From: Vombatus ursinus
Lineage: Eukaryota; Chordata; Mammalia; Diprotodontia; Vombatidae
Assembly: GCF_900497805.2 (NCBI RefSeq)
Contig: NW_020954610.1
Location: forward strand, 33,296,874-33,360,873
Reading direction: 5' to 3'
DNA: 64,000 nucleotides
In this document: positions 56,460-64,000 of the stretch, piece by piece
How positions within the stretch are numbered: the first letter of the stretch is position 1
How the letters are laid out: every line of letters starts with the position of its first letter
Position numbers and translations under genes: made by a program
Notes under the pieces: generated by a model
Databases searched by the model: none
The model's input: only the letters and a program-made list of their open reading frames with translations
Told to the model about the DNA's origin: nothing

Positions 56460-58070
56460 TTCAGTGTCTGAGCCTCCAGTTTCTCTTCCCTCCATTTATC
56501 CTTTTGCTACCAGAGTAATCTTTCTTATACATAAATCTATGCATTTTTCTGTTGAACCTCTCTTTTTCTTATAAATAGTATTTTAACTTTTCCAATTACA
56601 TGTAAAGATAGTTTTCAACATTCATTTTTTATTATACTTTTCTAAAAGTTAAAAAGCAAATATAATAAACACCTCATTTACAGACCATAACTTAACAAAG
56701 CAAAGGAAATCTGAGCAAAGATACATATCAAAATGGAAAGTAAGTAATGGGATAATGATTAGCTATTGTGTCAAAGAATAAATCATAGGAACAATAAATA
56801 ATTATATTAAACATAAAGATAACAATGAAACAACATACCAAAATTTTTGAAACATAACTGTAGTAGTTCTCTGATGCATTCAGTATCTTTGAAAACATGT
56901 TAGCAAAGTGGAAAAAGAGAGGGTCAATGAACTATAAAGATTGGAACAGAAGCATCAACATTCATTTTTTATAATATTTTGAGCTTCAAATTTTTTTTCT
57001 CTCTCCTTTCCTCCCATCCCACCTCCCCAAGACGGCAAGCAATCTGATATAGGTTATAGATGTGCAATCATGTAAGCTTATTTCCACATTAGTCATGTTG
57101 TGAAAGAAGAAACAGAACAAAAGGGAAAAGCTACAAGAAACAAAAAAAAAGCAAAAAAAAGTGAAAATAGTATACTTTCATCTGCATTCTAGACTGCATA
57201 GTTCTTTCTCTGGATGTGGAGAGCATTTTCCATCTTGAATCTTTTGGAATTGTCTTGGATTACTGTATTGCTGAGAAGAGCTAAGTCAAGCCTAGTTGAT
57301 CATAGCACAATGATGCTGTTACTCTGTATAATATTCCCCTGGTTCTACTCACTTTACTCAGCATCAGTTCATGTAAATCTTTCCAGTTTTTTCTGAAATC
57401 TGCCTGCTAATTTTTTCAGTATTCCACTACATTCCTATACCGCAACTTCTTTAGCCATTCCCCAATTGATGGGCATTCCCTTGATTTCTAATTCTTTGCC
57501 ACCACAAAAAGAGCAGCTATAAATATTTTTGTACGTATAGGTCCTTTCCCCTTTTTTATGATCTCTTTGAGAAACAGACCTAGTAGTGGTATTGCTGGAT
57601 CAAAGAGTGTGCACAGTTTGATTGCCCTTTGGGCACAGTGGAAGACACTCTTAATAGGTCATCTGCCATAGGAGAGCTGAGCATTCTGTGATAATAGAGA
57701 ATTATATATTGCATATAGTGACAGGAAAGGATGACACCACTTCTGGTGGGAATCCGAGACTCTAAGAGTTGTAAGAACCTCAGAATTTATCTCAGTTAAC
57801 TCTCTGTTGAACCTTTCAATAGCTCCCTTTGGCCTATAGAGTGAAATTCAATATAGTGTGGCATTCAAAGTTCTCCACAATCTGATTCTACCTTATTTTT
57901 CCAGTATATTTTCTTAATGCGCCTTGCTGCATAAGCTAATTATTATCTCTGCTTTCTTGCCAATGATATTTGTGACCTTAGGTAAATCACTTTCCCTGTA
58001 TGGATAGGCAGTATTCCATTTTTGTCTTTGTATCCCAGTACCTAAGCACTTAAAACATATTTGTTGATTT
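56460..58070 (+). mobile_element. L2 3' region split by an L1 insertion
   Basis: Left part 'ccagagtaatctttcttatacataaatc' to 'ctgttgaacctc' (56562). Right part from 57803: 'ctgttgaacctttcaatagctccc', 'gtgtggcattcaaagttctcc', then the tail 'gtatcccagtacctaagcac'. The repeated 15-base junction marks the insertion. Confidence 0.65.
56563..57802 (-). mobile_element. Antisense L1 3' end, rearranged, in L2
   Basis: Flanks TCTGTTGAACCTCTC (56548-56562) and TCTGTTGAACCTTTC (57803-57817) differ at one base. Antisense L1 3' UTR and ORF2 C-terminus: 'ccaattacatgtaaagatag', 'gacggcaagcaatctgatatagg', 'cattccccaattgatgggcattcc', 'ttctaattctttgccaccac', ending in sequence for the IPFD..LG region at about 57635. 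Inside (56633-56954) is an L1 segment in the opposite orientation. About 160 bases at the right (57640-57802) are not recognised L1. Confidence 0.8.
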
Positions 58071-58214
58071 CTTGATTAGTCTCAGTTTCCTCATATTAAA
58101 TTTATGGAGTTTAAATTAGATTATCTCTAAAGTCTCTTCCATGTTTAATATGATTATAATATATTAAGAGGTTAAAAATGCCATCCTTCTGCTTTAGGTA
58201 AGAACAGATGAATG

Positions 58215-58680
58215 AATGAATAGAAAAAAATTATTAAGCATTTGCTATCTGTCAAGCATTATGCTAAGGTGGGGGTGTGTAAAATACAAAAGCCAGTTGA
58301 TCCTTGCCCTCAAGGTGATTATATTCTAATAGGGGAAGACAACACATATAGGATAGTGTTAGCCCAGGGATATGGACTATTGATTTGTGAAGTTACTGGG
58401 GTGGTTGATGGAAACATAGAGGGTTATATTAAAACACCCTTTCCAAGAGAAATGATAACATTGATTTGATTATGGTTCCACAATTAGAAATTGGTGAAGG
58501 AGTTTGAAAGGGAAGATACAAAGAGTCTGTGAGCAGTGAAGAGATGTCCAAGAAATGATGTGAAGCATGCCTTGGAGAAGCTCAAGTCTAGATGTAGTGA
58601 GGCTCTGAAACAACCACTAATCAGGACATTGAGGCCCCAAGGTAAGATTTCCAGGAAGCATAGAATTAAGTCCTCCATGG
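58215..58680 (-). mobile_element. Antisense L2 3' end
   Basis: 'ttattaagcatttgctatctgtcaagc', 'cttgccctcaaggtgattatattctaat' and 'aggggaagacaacacatatagg' are the antisense L2 terminus. The right half is diverged, and its limit is approximate. Confidence 0.65.
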
Positions 58681-59383
58681 CTTAGTTTCTGGTCCAGCCA
58701 GCTTGGTGGCTAGTGAAAAGATTTCCTGGGAATTTCTTTTCTTTTCTTTTCTTTCCTTTTTTTTTTTAAAGTTAATTGTATTGATGTCTTTAGTATTTGC
58801 AGACATTTCACATCCTGTCTTCATATTGAATCCTACTTTGAAACAAAGAAAAGTAATTAAACAAAAACATCTGCTATAGAAACCTTGTCTGACAACATAT
58901 AATGTTTTAATCTAGTTATCTGCCACCTCTCTGCCAAGAGGGAGAAGATATACTTCATTAGTTCTTTGCTAGGACCTTCATTGGCTTTACAATTCAGAGT
59001 TCAATATCTTTTTGATTTCTCCCCCCTTCCCCCACCCCCATTTACAATTATAGTCATTGAATTAGTCTTAGTCTGCTCTTTATGGATAAGATCTCAAGGC
59101 CTCCAGAAGTAATCCTGAAAGCCATAACCAGGTTTAGCAGTTAACATCATGCACAGTATCTCTTCTGGTTAATGTATAGAATATAGGAAGTCTCTGTGAT
59201 TAAGGTACTATGTGTAGAACTTGTGGTATGTGAATTCCTTTTGCAGAGGGTCAAAGCCTACCTATGAAAATAAGCTCACAACTCCTCTTTGCCACGTTGA
59301 CTCTTTTTCTGTTTAATATACCAGCTCTAAAGCTTTTTCTTCTCTTGACTGCCATTAGTAGCACCAGCTATTGTGTGCGGTTT
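58681..59383. other. Unassigned interval
   Basis: No gene or repeat family recognised. A short (TTTTC)n patch lies at 58736-58757. Confidence 0.5.
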
Positions 59384-59700
59384 GTCCTTCATTCTAGAAG
59401 AGAATCATGACATCAGGGAAATGATGACAAGACTTGCAATTGACTTTGATTTGAGTGAGGGAGGGCTGTGCAAAGTCGTCAGCCTCATCTTGTCCTCCAG
59501 AGTCATCTGGGTCCAGTGGCCAGATATGGATCAGGACAATGGGAGATGACCCAGGATGCAGGGGGAGACCTTGGCCCTTTTAAGCTAAGGTCTTTTCAGG
59601 TTCTCACTTTGAGTGAGGGAATGCCCATTCAGTATATAGGCCTCTTTAAGAAGTGAGTCGAGGGATGGCCACTTAAAAAAAAATCAAACTGAGGGGGAAG
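59384..59700 (-). mobile_element. SINE-like RTE derivative
   Basis: Antisense order: RTE 3' end 'ttgtccttcattctagaagag', then 'catgacatcaggg', then RTE 5' region landmarks 'gtcatctgggtccagtggcc' and 'gatgacccaggatgcag'. The 5'-to-3' junction is the same as in the 3.0-3.46 kb copy, with the body diverged. The outer limit is approximate. Confidence 0.65.
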
Positions 59701-60621
59701 ACCCTCAGGGTTTCTGGCCAAAAGAGAAACAGTTACTATTTACATTCACTCTGAGGAAGGAGGGCCTAAAAAAGAACCATTAAGTGGTGCTTGGGCAGGG
59801 ATATATTGTCACCCAATCTATGAAATCCAGAGTGATTTGGGTTTAAGGCTTGGTCTTTGAAAAAGAAATCTAGCCAAAGGAGAGGAGGGGAAAGGAGGGA
59901 GAAGAAATATAGCAGCAGTTATAATTATCTAGCTGTCTGATAGGTTAAAAAACAGTTGTTTTTAAATACAAGTAGTTAAATAAGCCTGGGGCATGGGTGG
60001 AGATTATACTGGTGATGGTATTGGTGGATTAGGATTATTTTACAAGCTTTTTTAGATTGGAATTAAGGTATTGTGAAAGCATATTGTAGGCCTTTACTTG
60101 GAATAATAAACAACTTTGGCCCCATATTACTTCCTTTCTTCCACTATCTTTCCGCCCTCCATATTGGTAGTCTTAGAATACTTTTACGTTTATGGGTTGG
60201 TTTCAATTTTCTAAGTATATTTAGTTCACTGTGAAGAAAAAACAGCCTTTCATACTTTAAATTAATACTTATTATGAGTAGGTTATATGTGTTCTATTTT
60301 GTTTTTCTAGTTGGGATGATGGGTTTGCTTTGATCCTTCAATGCTAGATCAAATCCTAGCTCTTTTGAAAGGTCATTCCCAATCTTCCCAGTGCACAGCC
60401 AAATAACTTTGAGCCCTATAGCACTTACAGTTTTTGTCATTGATTTGGTTTGAGGCATACCCAACCTTGTATTATTTGTGTTTGTGTGTGCGTGTGTGTG
60501 TGTGTGTGTTTGTGTGTGTCTGTGTGTGTCTGTGTGTGTGTGTGTATTCTTCCTTGGTAACTGAATTGTAAGCAGCTTGAGGAAATAGACCATATTGTAC
60601 TAAATATTAAATATTTCATAA
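59701..60621. other. Unassigned; (GT)n microsatellite
   Basis: No gene or repeat family recognised apart from a (GT)n tract with TC interruptions at 60478-60545. Minus-strand frames rich in His and Thr across it are repeat translations. Confidence 0.6.
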
Positions 60622-60885
60622 TTAGGCAGCTAGTTGGTGCAATAGATAGAATACTGGCCCTGGTGTCAAGAAGACCTTAGTTCAAAACTGGCTTCAGATA
60701 CCTACTAGCTGTATGACCCTAAACAAGTCATTTAACCTGTTTTCCTCAGTTTCCTCCTCAGTAAAATGAGGATAATAATAGCACCTACCTCTCAGTATTG
60801 TTGTGAAGAGCAAATAAGATAATATTGTAAAGCACAGTAACTGACTCATATTAAATGCTATATAAATGTTAGTTATTATTGTTAT
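60622..60885 (+). repeat. MAR1-type CORE-SINE
   Basis: 'ggcagctagttggtgcaatagatag', 'agttcaaaactggcttcag', 'caagtcatttaacctg', 'gtaaaatgaggataataatagc' and tail 'atgctatataaatgttag' with an ATT repeat. Confidence 0.8.
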
Positions 60886-61144
60886 TCTTATTATTATATC
60901 ATTGTTACCACTTACTACATAGGAAATATGGTATGTGTTCTGTGAGTGCTTGTTGGTAACTATGAGGACGCTCCATCCAAAATCTAGGCCAGTTAGCCTC
61001 AGGATCTCAGAGATTGAATTAGTGCAACTGTCCCCTTTTTCTTCCTATACTACCTTCTCCCAAACTGTCCCATGTCCTCTTTGGCAGTCTACCTCACAAT
61101 CGCAGTAGACAATGAACATATTTCACTAATTAGGAACTACTTAG

Positions 61145-62338
61145 TAAATAAGACAACACCACAAAATTAGGTATAAAATGAATAATTTCAATTACATTAA
61201 ATTAATAAGTTTTTGTACAGATAAAATGAATATAGCCAAGATTAGAAGGAAAGGAGAAAATTGGGAAAACAATTTTTATAGCTAGTTTATCAGATAAAGG
61301 TCTCATACCTAAAATATATAAAGGACTTTGTCAAATATATAAGAATTCAAATCATTCCCCAGTTGATAAATGGTCAAGAGATATATGAACAAGCAGTTTT
61401 CAATGAAGAAATCAAAACAATTTATAGTCATATAAAAATGCTCCAAATCATTATTGATTAAAGAAATGCAGATGAAAACAACCTTAAGATTTCATTTTAC
61501 ACATACTAGATTGACTAAAATGATAGAAGGGGAAAGTGACAAATGTTGGAGAAGATGTGGAAAAATTGGGACCTTAATTCATTGTTGATGGAATTGTGAA
61601 ATGATCCAACCATTATAGAGAGCAATCTGGAATTATGCCCAAAAAGTTATTAAACTACCTATACCTTTTGACTCAGTAATATCACTACTTGGTCTATTGC
61701 CAAAGATGATTAGGGGAATAGGAAAAGAACCTATATGTTCTAAAATGTGTATAGCAACTCTCTTTGTGGTGGCAAAGAACTGGAAATTGCAGGGATGCCC
61801 ATCAATTGTGGAATGGCTGAACAAGTTGTGGCATATGATTGTGATGGAATAGTACTGTGCTAAGAAATGATGAGCTCGACGATCCTAGAAAATCATGGCT
61901 AGACTTGCACAAAATAATGAAGAGCTAAATGAGTAGAATCAAGAAGATATTGTATACAGTTAACAGCAATATTGTTTTAAGAGAATGACTTTGAGTGAAT
62001 AAGTTATCTTGTCTATTATAAATACCTCAATTAACTATAAAGGATGTATGAAGGAAGATGCTCTCTGAATTCAGAGAAAGAAATTATAAATAGCAGTATG
62101 TATAGATTAATTTTACGTATATACCTATTTGTGTCTAATAGCAGCCATCTCTTGGGGATGGGAGGAAGAAAAAAAAAAGAAAAAAAGTTACAATAATTTT
62201 GTTGCTTATTTGAAAGGAATAAGAAGTCGTGCATAGTAGATTTGCAGTTTCATGTACAATCATCTTATTATTGCACTATGTTATGGAAATACTTGTTTTA
62301 TTCCATAAATTAAAAAGAAAATAATAAAAAAAAGAAAA
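61145..62338 (+). mobile_element. 5'-truncated L1, ORF2 C-terminal half and 3' UTR
   Basis: 'aagtttttgtacagataaaatg' (SFVCTDK), 'gatcccattccccagttgataaatggtc'-type sequence near 61350, 'gacaaatgttggagaagatgtgg' (CWRRCGK at the Cys knuckle) and 'ttgtggtggcaaagaactgg' (VVAKNW, 61765). The 3' UTR matches 53.5 kb and 6.8-7.1 kb; the A-rich tail ends near 62338. Several frame breaks. Left end approximate. Confidence 0.85.
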
Positions 62339-63424
62339 CAAAGGACAAAACAACAACAACCACCACCACAACAGCAATGTTCTGGACCTATGATTTTACT
62401 GGATTAGGAAATTTCTCCTGAGGAAACTTCTGTTATCAATGCAGATTTATACCTTCTCACTTACAGCCTTAGAGATTTGCCTGGAGTTTTGAGAGGCCAA
62501 GCTACCTGCTTGTTCCATGTCAAACAGCCAGGATGTACCCAATATGGGACTTGAATCCAAGTCTTCCTGGTTGTGAGGCCAGCTCTTGATTCACTATGAC
62601 ACACTGCCTTTTTTTCAAACGCTGAATAGTCTGGTTCTTTCTTTCTTTCTTTTTTCTTTTTAAGAGTCTCTGATTGCTACAAATGAATTTCTTCTCTGTA
62701 ATCCCTAAAGAACATGCCAAGAAGATTTAAAAAATTATGCTGAATCAGGAGCCACAGAGGCTGCCAATTCTTGCATGTCAAAAGTTGTTTTAGCACCTTT
62801 CAAAGTTTGTTTTGACAACTGGAACCTACATTGGTAGGTCTGAGTTTCCAGCAAGTCTGGAATGAAGAATCTGACAGAAAGGTTTTTTCTCTTGCTTAGT
62901 TTTCTCCTCTCTTTCCTTCAACTTCTGAGATACATTATATCATGCCCCATCATGTTAGGCAGAGCAATATCCCATGGAGTGGTAGAAAACAGCAATTTAA
63001 GAAAGTCATGGGGATTAGGTGCTTGCTTGAGGGTTTGGCATGAGGCACCAAGGAAACAGACTATGAGGGAGCAGTTTGCATGGCAGAAGGTGAGTGCAGA
63101 GCTAGGAATTCATTACAAAAGCCTGGGGATTCTAAAGGTGGTCACTCTATATATCCGTTGATCCAATCCCATAAGATTAGTTTAGAGTTTAGTCAATTCT
63201 CATCTAAAAGGTTTGCTCCATCTATTAATACGCTAGCATATATAGTTCAACCAAAGAAGTGTTTTCTGATGATGGAAGAAATAGAGAAAAAATACTTAAA
63301 AAAAGATTTTGGTGTGTGTTAATAAGTGGAAGAACAAGTGGTAGAATCTTTATTTCAATTTTTCCTTTTGAAAGGTGTAGTTTACATGCCCTTTTAGCAG
63401 TAGTAATTAACATTTATCACTCAA
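62339..63424. other. Unassigned; one CORE-SINE
   Basis: Contains an antisense CORE-SINE at 62465-62612 ('cttagagatttgcctggag', 'cttgaatccaagtcttcctgg'). The rest, including a 99-codon frame at 62862-63161, shows no recognised family or domain. Confidence 0.5.
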
Positions 63425-63665
63425 ATATTCTCTTGCCTGTTTCTGTGTCTTTGCTCAGGCTATCCCTCTGTCCTAGAATGTACTCCCTCCTCATCTCTAC
63501 CTCTGAGAATCCCTAATTTCCTTCAAACCTCAGCTCAAATACCACTCCCTGACTGAAGCCTTTCCTGACTCCCAAGCTACTAGTGTCTCTCCCATCAAAT
63601 TTACCTTGAATTTATTTGTACATATTTTCTAGATATTTATACCCTGCTTGGGTATAAAGGACCAA
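63425..63665 (+). mobile_element. L2 3' fragment
   Basis: 'ctctgtcctagaatgtactccctcctcatctc', 'aaatttccttcaaacctcagctc'-type sequence, 'aagcctttcctgactcccaagc' and 'gaatttatttgtacatattttc' follow the L2 3' order, as at 17.97-18.1 kb. Confidence 0.7.
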
Positions 63666-63951
63666 TTGAATGAGACTTTTCTCATTGGTAGAGATTGATC
63701 ATTCAATGCCTCAAACCTGCATTAGGAGTGAGGCAGAGTTGGTAAGAGTTGGAGAAAAGAGAGATTCTGGCTCTTCTGACTTCCAGCTTCAAGGGAGAAG
63801 ATGGGTGATTCCAACTTCTCTTCAGATTGCTGAAATGAGAGAAAGACTCTAGGAAGACGCCAACATGAGAGGAATGAACACCCTCATCATGTTCTTATCC
63901 CCAGCTTAGTACACTAACGTGTTCAAGGAATTTCCTCTTGGATGAGATCTG

Positions 63952-63953
<2 letters not shown>

Positions 63954-64000
<47 letters not shown>
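63954..64000 (+). repeat. (CT)n microsatellite, runs off the window
   Basis: Uninterrupted TC/CT repeat of at least 47 bases that reaches the window edge, so its full length is not seen. Confidence 0.97.

Noticed and set aside
60294-60619. His/Thr-rich minus-strand frames
   Set aside because: Translation of the (GT)n microsatellite antisense strand.
1-64000. CRISPR array, phage, operon or toxin-type systems
   Set aside because: No regularly spaced repeats with unique spacers, no Shine-Dalgarno-linked gene strings, and the repeat content is clearly that of a mammalian nuclear genome.

Overview
This window looks like non-coding DNA from a marsupial nuclear genome. I found no host protein-coding exon, tRNA, rRNA or snRNA gene, CRISPR array or prokaryotic signal. 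The marsupial call rests on repeats: tRNA-derived SINEs of the 'ggcagctaggtggcgcagtgg' type (WSINE1/WALLSI/Mar1-like, sense and antisense), many MIR/MAR1-type CORE-SINEs, L1 copies with a marsupial-type 3' end, long L2 and L3/CR1 copies, and a large RTE-clade LINE ending in '..ggacaaacaacaac'. I cannot name the species. Family names are from memory, because no repeat library could be run.

Layout. 0-5.4 kb: a MIR, hAT pieces, then one very long sense L2 (about 1.7-5.4 kb) carrying an RTE-derived SINE-like insert and a 94-bp hAT miniature element with an 8-bp target duplication. 5.4-9 kb: CORE-SINEs, then an L3/CR1 split by two L1 tails and a MAR1 SINE. 9-14 kb: mostly unassigned, with old SINEs, an antisense L2 piece and a GAA/GGA tract. 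14.2-18.6 kb: L3, L2, SINE-in-SINE and hAT copies. 18.6-33.4 kb: unassigned stretches broken by antisense L2 copies, SINEs and hAT pieces. 33.4-41.8 kb: an L1 that keeps its 5' end but lacks its 3' part, an internally deleted RTE, a (TTTTC)n array with a 10-N gap, and an independent L1 3' end with a perfect 17-bp duplication. 41.8-52 kb: L1, L3 and SINE fragments plus possible LTR-like fossils. 52.1-56.3 kb: an almost complete antisense RTE LINE carrying a 145-bp L1 tail and a SINE. 56.5-64 kb: an L2 split by a rearranged L1, more L2, an RTE-SINE, a MAR1, an L1 3' end, and a (CT)n run at the window edge.

There is no operon-like or gene-cooperation story. What the window records is the order of transposon activity. 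L2, L3 and MIR are oldest and act as targets. hAT miniature elements and RTE entered L2. L1 and WSINE1-type SINEs are youngest, entering L2, L3, MAR1, hAT and RTE copies with target duplications that can still be read. The best items for follow-up are two dispersed RTE derivatives with the same 5'-to-3' junction, a 41-bp perfect palindrome inside the RTE reverse-transcriptase region, and an L1 insert holding an opposite-strand L1 segment between 18-bp repeats. I did not find a convincing undescribed biological system.
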